The notes beneath the pieces were generated by a model. The model had not been told where the DNA came from. It searched no databases and worked only from the letters and a program-made list of their open reading frames with translations. 16,636 bases of DNA, taken from positions 1-16,636 of the forward strand of contig SDVU01000247.1 in assembly GCA_016256075.1 (NCBI GenBank), written 5' to 3'. The position numbers and the translations under genes are program-made. Shown in pieces: positions 1-8,169 of this stretch. Within the stretch, counting starts at the first letter, position 1, and each line of letters opens with the position of its first letter. The stretch is from Dictyocoela muelleri. Lineage: Eukaryota > Microsporidia.

Positions 1-482
1 TAGAAAACCCTCTTATGATATAAATCTTCCATATTTTGAAAGATCTCGTGATTTTGAGCTTATTTCAAATAAGAATCATGTTGTATGCTCATAGGAATGG
101 GAGTTTATTCTTTTTAGTGGGACCCGGTAAGAACCTCGGTTTTTTTACAGAAGGGGGATTTAGAGCAAGCTCACTCTGAGGAAAATTTTTGGGCAAGATC
201 CACATTTACAATTGCGATAAATCTGCTTTATTTAAAAGCCCATTCAAACAAAAAGGTTTGTTTATGGAAATAATAAATAATATCAAAAGTTATAAGAATA
301 GATTAACAAAATGTTGACCTATAATCTGAATGGTTAAGAAAAGAAAAGCTTACTTTCGCGGAAAGTTTAAGAGAACTCTCAAAAACTTCGATCAAATTTT
401 TTTTCTGTTCATATTCAGCTAAAAGAACTGTCTGAAAGACATCTTTTGAGTTTAATCGCAGGCTTCTTAGACATGAATAAAT
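1..482. other. Unassigned decayed DNA with two gene-like open frames
   Basis: No complete gene is visible. Two frames stay open longer than the surrounding AT-rich DNA would suggest. On the plus strand, 118-270 (about 51 codons) reads WDPVRTSVFLQKGDLEQ and continues with FWARSTFTIAINLLYLKA. On the minus strand, 485-306 (60 codons) reads a mixed-composition stretch containing DVFQTVLLAEYEQKKNL. Neither opens with a plausible start and both end at stops. GC content is locally higher than in the later intergenic DNA. The pogo transposase fragment begins immediately downstream, so part of this stretch may be the rest of that element, but I could not match either frame to its usual upstream motifs. 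Confidence 0.3.
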
Positions 483-901
483 AACTTAAATCTTAAAATA
501 GAAAAATTCTAATATTTTAGATAATTGCTCGGCTTATAAAATGCAATCTGAGTTTGCAAATTACGAATTCTTATTTCGCCCAAAAATAGTACGTCTAAAC
601 TACACCCCTTGATTCCGGAATAATAAAAAGTTTTAAAGCAAAATATTTTTTTAAATTTTTTTTCTCTTGTTAATAAAATAACATCAGAGGTACAAGTCGA
701 ATGACTTTATAAAGAATTTATAGTAAATATGTCATAATATACTAAAAATATGCTTGGGATGATATCACAAACTAAACAGTTATTAATTACTGGAAGAAGG
801 TATTAAATGATGAAATTGATTTAGAACAAATGACTAGAGAAATTGTAAGGTTCGAGTTTGAAGACGAAATTCATGATTTAAATCGGCACAAATTTTTTTA
901 A
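483..901 (+). pseudogene. Pogo/Tigger-type DDE transposase remnant (DDE_1 family)
   Basis: Three collinear pieces match the second half of the catalytic domain of pogo/Tigger/Fot1-like transposases. First comes a short lead NLNLKIEKILIF and the LDNCSAYK motif, whose Asp at 520-522 is the second catalytic Asp position. Next is NYTP followed, one frame over at 608, by LDSGIIKSFKAKYF, the hallmark 'QPLDxGIIxxFKxxY' block. Last is AWDDIT..TVINYWKKVL from 752, the typical 'AWxxVTxxTIxNCWKKAG' block. The pieces are separated by frame changes and by in-frame stops at 610 and 773, and the frame ends at 899, so the gene is dead. The N-terminal DNA-binding half and terminal repeats were not found. This is a plain cut-and-paste DNA transposon fragment. 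The family call is firm from motif order; the subfamily is not resolved. Confidence 0.72.
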
Positions 902-1269
902 AAATGATGTCTTGCTAATTTCAGACTACTTAAATCTAAAGCCTAGTGTTGATCAAATTTTTTGAAACTCCACTTAAATCAATGGTAATTGCTATTTATT
1001 AAGCCTCAATACAGAGATTGAAACATTTTAAAGCATCGATTCAAAAGATAACACAAAGGGGGATGATTTTATACGAAGAGGTGTCTTTTACTTCTCTCAT
1101 GCTTAATTTTAAAGTATAAAGACATTTTTACTTAATAAGGATAGATGAAATAAAGAAATTTATCAATCTTTAAAGTTTATTGAACATCTTTAAATTTACA
1201 CGAAAAAGGAGTGCTTTAATAATATTTTAGACTATTTTTAATCATAAATAATTTAAATTAAAGACCTCG
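902..1269. other. Intergenic, no gene seen
   Basis: AT-rich sequence with frequent stops in all frames I read. It may include the 3' part of the pogo-like element that precedes it, but no terminal inverted repeat was recognised. Confidence 0.4.
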
Positions 1270-1633
1270 TTTTATTTTCTACCGCTTTATTTCCCACGAG
1301 CTTCATTTTCTATAACTTTATTTTCCACAAGCTTAATTCTACCTCTTTATTTTCTACCTCTTTATTTTCTACCGCTTTATTTTCCACAAGCTTAATTCTA
1401 CCTCTTTATTTTACACAAGCTTTATTTTCCACAAGCTTTATTTTCTACCTCTTTATTTTCAACAAGCTTAATTCTACCGCTTTATTTTCTACCTCTTTAT
1501 TTTCTACCTCTTTATTTTCCACAAGCTTAATTCTACCGCTTTATTTTCTACCGCTTTATTTTCTACCGCTTTATTTTCTACCTCTTTATTTTCTACCGCT
1601 TTATTTCCCACGAGCTTCATTTTCGATAACTTT
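1270..1633. repeat. Minisatellite, 15-bp core TTTATTTTCTACCTC with AAGCTT-containing variants
   Basis: Units of the type TTTATTTTCTACC(T/G)C alternate with units carrying TTTTCCACAAGCTT and AATTCTACC. The same roughly 49-bp end segment (ending CACGAGCTTCATTTTC, then TATAACTTT or GATAACTTT) sits at both edges, at 1270-1319 and 1585-1633, with essentially one difference, so the array is bounded by a direct repeat. Read on the minus strand the 15-bp unit encodes the pentapeptide VENKE/VENKA. Confidence 0.9.
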
Positions 1634-2047
1634 CGCGGAGATCACTCTATTTTGAATGATTAAATAAACTTTATAATTCTTTAGCAAATAATCAGCAATA
1701 GGTATTAAAAATTCATTTAAAACTTAATTTTACTCAAAAGTTGATTTTAAAGTAAAATTAAACACTTCTATTGAAGTTTCTTTTGACAAATAACTTCAAA
1801 TTGCGTATTAATTTTAAAGTTAAAAAGACTGAAATAATTTGTTCATCGAGTAAAATAATTTTAATAAATATCCCTTAATTATATTAAACCACAATATTTT
1901 ATTATCCTAAAAAAGATCTTGTTATAGTTTTAGAAATTAAAATAGATTTAAAATTTTTTTCATTATAGTTATAAAATAAATTATTTATTACTTATTATCA
2001 AATATTTATTGTTTGTTAAAGATTTATTTATCGCAATTAATTTCTAT
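1634..2047. other. Intergenic, no gene seen
   Basis: AT-rich. The only structure noted is a short inverted repeat TTAATTTTACT / AGTAAAATTAA around 1722-1760. No open frame of note. Confidence 0.5.
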
Positions 2048-2157
2048 AAAATTTAAAATATTATAATTTGAGGTGGTTGTTGAATTAAAATAGTGATATT
2101 TATGAAAAAGTATATTTTTAATTTAAAACCACCTCGAATTATAATATTTTAAATTTT
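2048..2157. repeat. Inverted repeat, 31-bp arms, 48-nt spacer
   Basis: The left arm 2048-2078 and right arm 2127-2157 match as reverse complements at 30 of 31 positions; the arms contain AATTTGAGGTGGTT and AACCACCTCGAATT. The GC-containing core GAGGTGGTT makes this more than an AT coincidence. The right arm runs straight into the 34-bp tandem array that follows. It could be a tiny foldback/MITE element or a transcript hairpin. Confidence 0.9.
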
Positions 2158-2387
2158 AAATTTTATAATCATGAAATTAATTTTAAATTTTAAATTTTAT
2201 AATCATGAAATTAATTTTAAATTTTAAATTTTATAATCAAGAAATTAATTTTAAATTTTAAATTTTATAATCAAGAAATTAATTTTAATTTTTAAATTTT
2301 ATAATCAAGAAATTAATTTTAATTTTTAATTTTATAATCAAGAAATTAATTTTAAATTTTAAATTTTATAATCATGAAATTAATTTT
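2151..2387. repeat. 34-bp tandem repeat, about 7 units
   Basis: The unit contains AAATTTTATAATCATGAAAT followed by TAATTTT. About seven near-identical head-to-tail units are present, differing at the TCATGA/TCAAGA position and by single A/T indels. The first unit overlaps the right arm of the preceding inverted repeat. Confidence 0.92.
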
Positions 2388-2670
2388 GAATTTTAAATTT
2401 TTAAATTGATCAAATTTTTATTTTTTTAACTTTTAATTTATTTTTTACTTATTTTAAATTTTTTTTGTTAAAAAAAAGTATATGATTAATTTTTATTAAT
2501 TCATAATATTATAAAAATTAATCCTATACTTAAAAAAATATTAATAAAGTTGATACTTCTTTATGTTTTTATTGATATTTTTATTGTCGATATTGATTTT
2601 AAATTATTTTATAACGAAAAATAAGATTAAAAGATTATTTTTTTTAAAAATTTTAATATCAAAAAAGAAA
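2388..2670. other. AT-rich spacer, no gene seen
   Basis: Almost pure A/T with homopolymer runs. No open frame or clear repeat beyond short A/T runs. Confidence 0.5.
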
Positions 2671-2957
2671 TAATCTAATTATAATTATAATCTAATTATA
2701 ATCTAATTATAATCTAATTATAATCTAATCATAATCATAATCATAATCTAATCATAATCTAATTATAATCTAATTATAATCTAATCATAATCTAATCATA
2801 ATCTAATTATAATCATAATCTAATTATAATCATAATCTAATTATAATCATAATCTAATTATAATCTAATTATAATCATAATCTAATTATAATCTAATTAT
2901 AATCATAATATAATTATAATCTAATTATAATCTAATTATAATCTAATCATAATCTAA
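2671..2957. repeat. Short tandem array of ATAATCTAATT / ATAATC units
   Basis: Head-to-tail TAATCTAATTA, TAATCATAATC and TAATCTAATCA variants (11-bp and 6-bp steps) fill the stretch. It ends about 115 bases before the first secreted-protein gene and so lies in its presumed promoter region. Confidence 0.93.
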
Positions 2958-3005
2958 CAATACAATATTTTGTGTAAAATAAATTAGTAATATTTTTTTC
3001 AATTT

Positions 3006-3032
3006 TTTCCTAAAAACTTCTATTTTAGGAAA
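3006..3032 (+). promoter_or_regulatory. Perfect 10-bp hairpin upstream of secreted-protein gene
   Basis: TTTCCTAAAA (3006-3015) and TTTTAGGAAA (3023-3032) are exact reverse complements around a 7-nt loop, 41 bases before the ATG. The same TTTCCTAAAA string directly abuts the second ATG of the neighbouring gene at 6250, so it may be a start-region or promoter element of this gene pair. The function is inferred only. Confidence 0.4.
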
Positions 3033-3045
3033 GTTGTTACATAAA

Positions 3046-3066
3046 ATGAAACAATTTTTTAATTAA
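3046..3066 (+). other. Upstream mini-ORF (6 codons)
   Basis: ATG AAA CAA TTT TTT AAT TAA lies 7 bases before the chosen start of the following gene. If the transcript begins upstream of 3046, this mini-ORF would be met first by scanning ribosomes. If the transcript starts between 3046 and 3074, as happens with the very short 5' leaders of microsporidia, it is irrelevant. Confidence 0.3.
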
Positions 3067-3073
3067 AGAAAAA

Positions 3074-5287
3074 ATGCCAATAAAAAACAAAATGAAATTA
3101 TTAAATTTTATACTATCAGTAAAAATGATTTTAATAATACAAATGATCACTTCTGTGGAATGTAATGACAAAAATGTAAAAAAAATAAATAATAATTCCA
3201 ATAAGTTCAATAATAATAATAATTCCAATAAGTTCAATAATAATAAAAATAACTTTAATAATATAAATAACTTTAATGTTAATAATCAAAGTACTAATGA
3301 TAACAATCAAAGTACTTTTACTAATAGTAGTACCTTTAATAATAACCTTCAAAAAGACAATCAATCAATTAGCAGCTATTCAATGACAAACCAACAAAAT
3401 TATAACCAATTATTAAAAATACCAAGTTTGGATTATTTAAGAAGTAATAGTCTAAATATAACAATTCTTTATGAAAAATCTGTTGATCCTGCAGTTTCTC
3501 ACACAAATAACTCATTAATTAACAGTCTTATAAATCAGTATAACTCTATATTCATGGATTTTGGGTTTAGTATACGTATTGATGAAATATTAAGTTACTC
3601 GGAATATTACCAAATTAGGAAATATTACGAATTAGCAAGTAAAGCGGGTAGTAATGATTTTGAGGGTCGTAGAAATATTATAAATAAATTAATGATCACA
3701 AACAAAGACAGTAATTATCCTTATGGAAAAACTAATTATGTTTTTATGGGGGTTAGCAGTAGCGATGAAGATGATATCGAAAATAAGAAAAGAATTTTCT
3801 TGAAGAGCGATTTAAAGGATATCAAAATTATAAATAGGATAGAAGATAGCAGTTATGAGAATAAAATTAGGTCTAAAGATGATGATAATCCTGATTATAG
3901 TAATTATATTAATGTTAATAATACTAATTATAGTAATTATAGTAATAATAATATTACTAATAATACTAATTTTACTAATGATAATAATACTAATCATAGC
4001 AATGATAATAATACTAATCATAGTAATAATAATGATACTAATCATAGCAATAGCAATGATAATAATGGTAATTATAGTGACGATTATAAGTTTAAAAAAT
4101 TTGATTGTACGGGTATATTTTTATTTAACTTCGATTCAATATCAAACCTTTATTCAGATACACTAACTGTTATTTTAAAATATCTTAAAAAATTTATCGG
4201 AGAAATACTTAATATAGAAATACCTGATGTTATGAACAAAACTAGTACAAAAGAAATGTCGGACTTCTTAGAAAGTCTAGAAAAATTAAATATTAGAGAT
4301 AAGATTAAAAAGTGTTATTGTAGAAATAATTGTAATGATTTAAACTTTTATGAATTGAAAGATACGGAAATTAAAAATGATAAAAATGAGAATAAACCTT
4401 TTTTAAATAAAAATGGTGATATAAAAGAATTTAATGATTACGAATCTTTGATAAAGAAATTTGAAGAGTTTATTGCGGAGGAGAGTAACGGAAAGAGTGA
4501 AAATAAAGGAATTAACGATTCAATAAGTAAACAAACTAATGATTCAATAAGTAATGGAAATAACGGTTCAATAAGTAAAGGAACTAACGATTCAATAAGT
4601 AAAGGAAGTAATGATTTAATAAGTAAAAGAACTGACGATTCAATAAAAAGAACTGACGATTCAATAGAAAAAAATCTAAAGACTATTGACTCATTACCAA
4701 ATAATTCATTGCCAAATAATTCATTGCCAAATAATTCATTGAATAACTTTAAAAATCCTAATTCAACTAATGACGAAGAAAAAACTTTTAATAACGCTAA
4801 TAATACAAATACTATCAACAATTCGGAAATAAATATATCAAATAGTAAACCTGAAGACAGTTTATTGAAGCCCAAATTAGGAAATATATCGGAAAAAACT
4901 CTTAATTCTTCAAAAACAATTGAAGAGAACGTCTTAAATACGCGTTTCTCTGATATTTACACGAAAGCGTTACAAACAATTTCTAATTATCAAATAAGCC
5001 CATTAAAATCTCCTTTAGCGCCTAATCAGAGTAATTTCCTTAATATGGCAAATTCGGAAACAAATAAAACCTTAAACGAATTGATCTCGACTTTAAAGGA
5101 ACTGATTGTAAAAGAAGAGAAGAACGAAGGAAAATTTAAAAATTTAAAAAGTGGTGTTGAGAGGAAAATTGAGAGGGGTAAAGTTGAAATTGGAACTGTT
5201 GAAAGAAGTAAATTAGAAACAAACAAAAAGAATACAATTAATAATAGACTTAGTTACGGGATAACAAGGAGATTGAGAGATGTTTGA
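3074..5287 (+). CDS. Predicted secreted Asn-rich protein, possible inactive metalloprotease-like fold
   Basis: 737 residues, not confidently assigned. A hydrophobic N-terminus up to about residue 30 (MILIIQMITSVEC; Met1, Met7 and Met18 are all possible starts) looks like a signal peptide, so the protein is probably exported or surface-bound. Residues 35-95 are Asn/Phe-rich. Residues 126-260 and 343-420 are ordered-looking: LNITILYEKSVDP, then a helix-like NSLINSLINQYNSIF, then FDCTGIFLF (Cys345) and a Cys cluster at 414, 416 and 420. An Asn/Thr/Ser repeat (about 275-340) splits them. The C-terminal half holds NDSISK-type repeats (about 477-545), three SLPNN repeats and a basic end. The order of the ordered parts resembles a reprolysin-type metalloprotease domain, but no HExxH zinc motif is present. 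The same scheme occurs in the converging gene 276 bases downstream. The low-complexity segments explain the long apparent frames on the opposite strand. Confidence 0.85.
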   Translation: MPIKNKMKLLNFILSVKMILIIQMITSVECNDKNVKKINNNSNKFNNNNNSNKFNNNKNNFNNINNFNVNNQSTNDNNQSTFTNSSTFNNNLQKDNQSISSYSMTNQQNYNQLLKIPSLDYLRSNSLNITILYEKSVDPAVSHTNNSLINSLINQYNSIFMDFGFSIRIDEILSYSEYYQIRKYYELASKAGSNDFEGRRNIINKLMITNKDSNYPYGKTNYVFMGVSSSDEDDIENKKRIFLKSDLKDIKIINRIEDSSYENKIRSKDDDNPDYSNYINVNNTNYSNYSNNNITNNTNFTNDNNTNHSNDNNTNHSNNNDTNHSNSNDNNGNYSDDYKFKKFDCTGIFLFNFDSISNLYSDTLTVILKYLKKFIGEILNIEIPDVMNKTSTKEMSDFLESLEKLNIRDKIKKCYCRNNCNDLNFYELKDTEIKNDKNENKPFLNKNGDIKEFNDYESLIKKFEEFIAEESNGKSENKGINDSISKQTNDSISNGNNGSISKGTNDSISKGSNDLISKRTDDSIKRTDDSIEKNLKTIDSLPNNSLPNNSLPNNSLNNFKNPNSTNDEEKTFNNANNTNTINNSEINISNSKPEDSLLKPKLGNISEKTLNSSKTIEENVLNTRFSDIYTKALQTISNYQISPLKSPLAPNQSNFLNMANSETNKTLNELISTLKELIVKEEKNEGKFKNLKSGVERKIERGKVEIGTVERSKLETNKKNTINNRLSYGITRRLRDV

Positions 5288-5563
5288 AATTGTTTAAATA
5301 ATAATATTAAATTTGTTTATTAATACTTAAAGTATATTGAATTATTAAAAATTATTCTTCTTACTTTTTAATATTAATAATTATACCTTTTAATATTTAA
5401 ACCTGAATTTGATTTTTTAATTTAAAATTTTTGTAAATAAAGTATTTCCTAATTAAGTAATTTACGAAATGATAAATAAAAAAATAACAACATTAAATAA
5501 ATTTTTTATTTCCATTTTAAGTAATTTTATAAAAAATATTTTTAATAGAAAAAACAGACGTAT

Positions 5564-6274
5564 CTATACATTAGACGAAAAGAAACACCAATTCTCTCTC
5601 AACTGATCAATAGCTTCGGAAGTTGCATGAATCTCATACCTGACACCTTGATCACCATCATTAACTTCCTCAAAAATTAATGGATTTTTAGCAGTTACAC
5701 CCGCAGCTCTCATCATAGCAGTCGATAATGCACTTAACTGCTTAGGCATTTCTAATTCCAAAAATATCAACGTTCTTGTAGTACATTCTGTTGTCACATA
5801 ATGAGTTATATGGGGCACCTCAACACCTACACTAATAAAATTATCTTTATAAGGATCACTCTTACATCCTAACATAGCAATAACACTAGTATTAGGATCA
5901 TCAACATTAAAACTATTAAGAATCGAACTTAACCGTACAGTATCTCCACCACAAGTATCAAGACTAATTCCTGGCGGCACCTCAAGATCGAAAATAGGAT
6001 TAAAACTTATTTTCATCGGCGTCTCTGATCGTGTTAACAAGCCATTAAGCGCCGATTCAAGTTCGCCTATGGTATATCGTACTGTTTCACGAATATCTTG
6101 GTTATTGTTTAATATGAATTGCTGGTAAGTAGTAGGGCTAGCTACAAATTTAAATTCAACTATTTTGTTCATCATGTTTTTTTCAACAGCATCGATATCA
6201 AAATTACAATTTATCATGTAAAAAAATAATAAAAATTTAAAACATACCATTTTAGGAAATAATGAAAACAACAT
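5564..6274 (-). CDS. Predicted small secreted protein, divergent relative of the converging gene
   Basis: 236 residues, of unknown family. The N-terminus is hydrophobic (MVCFKFLLFFYMINC), consistent with a signal peptide. The start could be Met1 (6274) or Met9 (6250); Met9 is favoured because it begins the hydrophobic run and is directly preceded by TTTCCTAAA. Unlike its neighbours the mature part has almost no low-complexity sequence. It contains Cys in CGGD, LGCKSD, TECTT and WCFF, suggesting disulfides in an exported protein. The motif order ETVRYTIGELESALNG, DTVRLSSILNSF, SVIAMLGC, ECTTRTLIFLELEM, and a C-terminal EAIDQLRENWCF parallels segments of the 3074-5287 product (NSLINSLINQYNS, NYVFMGV, DCTGIFLF, LEKLNIRDKIKKCYC). 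Reprolysin-like domains have a similar layout, but there is no HExxH. It shares a roughly 525-bp divergent intergenic region with the RanBP1 gene. Confidence 0.85.
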   Translation of the reverse strand: MLFSLFPKMVCFKFLLFFYMINCNFDIDAVEKNMMNKIVEFKFVASPTTYQQFILNNNQDIRETVRYTIGELESALNGLLTRSETPMKISFNPIFDLEVPPGISLDTCGGDTVRLSSILNSFNVDDPNTSVIAMLGCKSDPYKDNFISVGVEVPHITHYVTTECTTRTLIFLELEMPKQLSALSTAMMRAAGVTAKNPLIFEEVNDGDQGVRYEIHATSEAIDQLRENWCFFSSNV

Positions 6275-6576
6275 AAAAAGAAATTTTTTTTATCTTTTAT
6301 ATTTATCATGAAACGTGTTTTAAACAAATTTATTTTTAAAGTTGTTTTAAATAACTTTAAATTCGTTTATATCAACTATTTATTTAAAACAAATTTTAAA
6401 ATCGTTTTATAAAATTGTTTTAAATTGAATAACAATGGGAATTATAAAAATCTGTTAAAAACAAATTTATCATTAAAAAGAATAAAACCTCAAAATGTAT
6501 TAAAAAACGATAAATTTATAAAAAATTTATCTAAAGAGTCTTAAAATTTAAATAAATAAAAATGGGTTGTTTATTC
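6275..6576. other. Divergent intergenic region, proximal part
   Basis: AT-rich with imperfect short repeats of the type GTTTTAAA and AACAAATTTA, and no open frame. Together with the array that follows it would carry the promoters of the minus-strand secreted-protein gene and the plus-strand RanBP1 gene. Confidence 0.4.
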
Positions 6577-6779
6577 AAAACTCAATTTTAAATTTTAAAA
6601 ACTCAAATTTTTAAATTTTTAAAACTCAATTTTAAATTTTTAAAACTCAAATTTTTAAATTTTTAAAACTCAATTTTTAAATTTTTAAAACTCAATTTTT
6701 AAATTTTTAAAACTCAATTTTTAAATTTTTAAAACTCAATTTTACAATTTTTAAATTTTTAAAACTCAATTTTTAAATT
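6577..6779. repeat. Tandem repeat, about 9 units of AAACTCAATTTTTAAATTTTT
   Basis: Units of 21-24 bp, each opening AAACTCAA and followed by A/T runs, repeat about nine times with small T-run length changes. One unit carries an insert (TTTTACAATTTTTAAA). The array ends only about 20 bases before the RanBP1 start codon. Confidence 0.93.
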
Positions 6780-6792
6780 TTTATTTTTATCA

Positions 6793-6799
6793 CCCCTTC
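6793..6799 (+). promoter_or_regulatory. C-run directly before start codon (microsporidian-type start signal)
   Basis: CCCCTTC immediately precedes ATG 6800, after more than 20 bases that are almost only A/T. A CCC-type motif just upstream of the ATG is a known feature of many microsporidian genes with short 5' leaders. It supports this ATG as the start. Confidence 0.55.
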
Positions 6800-7510
6800 A
6801 TGACAACTGATCAAATTAAAAATGAAGAATTAAAAATTGAAACGGAAAATCAAAAAAATGATGAGTCGAAAGAAGTTAAAAATGAAGAATTAAAAGAAGT
6901 TAAAAATGAAGAATTAAAAGAAGTTAAAAATGAGGAGTCGAAAGAAGTTAAAAATAATAACATTGAAAATGTTAAAAAAGAAGAAATAAATAAAGATCCG
7001 CAAAATGATGATAATAAAAATGTTATTAAAGAAAATAAAGAATTAAAAGAAGATGTTAATAAAGAAGAAGATGTTAATAAAGAAGAAGATAAATTAAAAG
7101 AAGATGAAATAAAAGAAGATGGAGAATTAAAAACATCTGATACTAAAAAACCCTTATTCACCGCAACTTGCAAACTCTACCGCTATGAACCATCAAAACA
7201 AGAAATAGTCGGCCGTGGTTCCGGACAAGTCCATATCCAACACGTAAAGAAAACTAATCTCTACAAAATAGTCATGGAACGTGAAAAATTAAAAAGACTA
7301 GGATGTAATCATTACATAAGTTGCCCGCTTGAAGTACATCCAAAGTATGACAACACTTTTATGTGGTTTACAAGTGCTGACAAGATTGAGGAAATAGGGA
7401 AGAGTGAAGAACAAACTTTTATTATTAAATTTAAGAATGAAGAAGATGCAAATAATTTTAAAGAAAAGTATTCAGAGGCAAGAGAAGCTAATCTCAAAGT
7501 AATTAATTAA
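6800..7510 (+). CDS. RanBP1-type Ran-binding domain protein
   Basis: 236 residues. Residues 1-115 are highly charged low complexity with repeated EVKNEELK-like octapeptides (about 24-50) and DVNKEED repeats. Residues 118-232 are a single Ran-binding domain: FTATCKLYRYEP, GRGSGQVHIQHVKKTNLYKI, VMEREKLKRLGCNHYI, then MWFTSAD and FIIKFKNEEDANNFKEKY, which follows the RanBP1 consensus through the central NHYI and the terminal 'F..A..FK..F' helix. RanBP1 binds Ran-GTP and, with RanGAP, helps convert it to Ran-GDP, releasing export complexes in the cytoplasm. The domain and small size fit RanBP1 (yeast Yrb1) better than a nucleoporin such as Nup2/Nup50, but the long charged N-terminal tail is unusual and no FG repeats are seen. 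The start is set by the C-run directly upstream. The gene converges on the lipin gene. Confidence 0.93.
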   Translation: MTTDQIKNEELKIETENQKNDESKEVKNEELKEVKNEELKEVKNEESKEVKNNNIENVKKEEINKDPQNDDNKNVIKENKELKEDVNKEEDVNKEEDKLKEDEIKEDGELKTSDTKKPLFTATCKLYRYEPSKQEIVGRGSGQVHIQHVKKTNLYKIVMEREKLKRLGCNHYISCPLEVHPKYDNTFMWFTSADKIEEIGKSEEQTFIIKFKNEEDANNFKEKYSEAREANLKVIN

Positions 7511-7905
7511 AGTTATTAATTTAAAAGTTATTAAATTAACTATTAAAGTTATTAATTTAACTTTATTAAAGTTATCTATTAAAGTTATTAATCTCTTTAA
7601 ACTTTATTAAAGTTTTTAATCTCTATTTAACTTTATTAAAGTTATTAATATCTATTTAACTTTATTAAAGTTAACTATTAAAGTTATTATTTTAACTTTA
7701 TTAAAGTTATTAATCTCTATTTAACTTTATTAAAGTTAACTATTAAAGTTATTAATCTCTTTAAACTTTATTAAAGTTATTAATCTCTATTTAACTTTAT
7801 TAAAGTTAACTATTAAAGTTATTAATTTAACTTTATTAAAGTTATTAATCTCTATTTAACTTTATTAAAGTTAACTATTAAATTATTAATCTCTTTAAAC
7901 TTTAT
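7511..7905. repeat. AT-rich tandem repeat around AACTTTATTAAAGTT
   Basis: A palindromic block AACTTTATTAAAGTT recurs about every 30 bases, separated alternately by ATTAATCTCTATTT and AACTATTAAAGTT-type spacers, giving a higher-order unit of roughly 63-70 bp. It starts directly at the RanBP1 stop codon, so it forms the 3' end of that transcript or the shared terminator region of the converging gene pair. Confidence 0.88.
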
Positions 7906-8169
7906 TAAAATCTTCTTGAATATCATTAAGACCTTTTTTTAATTTAAATAAAATTTCTAAAATCAAATTTATTTAGTATCCTATTCAAAATTTTTATCAT
8001 TTAACTTCTTTACTTTGAATTACCTTTGGCAACTTTATTTTGAATTATCTTTTGGCAACTTTATTTTGAATTTATTTTGGCTTCTACTTTATTAATCTTT
8101 AATACCTTTTAATCTTCTATTTTAAATCTAAAAATCTTCTTTTTTTGTCTTTTTGAACTTTTTTCTGAC
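7906..8169. other. 3' intergenic segment of the converging pair
   Basis: Contains a small direct repeat of TTTTGGCAACTTTATTTTGAATT (about 8016-8072, two full and one partial copy; motif GGCAACTTTATTTTGAATT) and no open frame. Confidence 0.5.

Noticed and set aside
100-170. Spliceosomal intron (GTAAGA ... TTTTTTTACAG)
   Set aside because: GTAAGAACCTCGG followed by TTTTTTTACAG looks like a tiny intron, but it lies in decayed DNA with no coding exons on either side.
2151-2957. CRISPR-like array
   Set aside because: Repeats are contiguous with no unique spacers, in eukaryotic DNA.
4438-4875. 145-codon minus-strand frame opposite the large secreted-protein gene
   Set aside because: Leu/Ser-rich translation is the mirror of the NDSISK and SLPNN repeats of the plus-strand gene; no start context or motif.
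6850-7173. 107-codon minus-strand Ser/Phe/Leu frame
   Set aside because: Reverse of the Glu/Lys repeats at the RanBP1 N-terminus.
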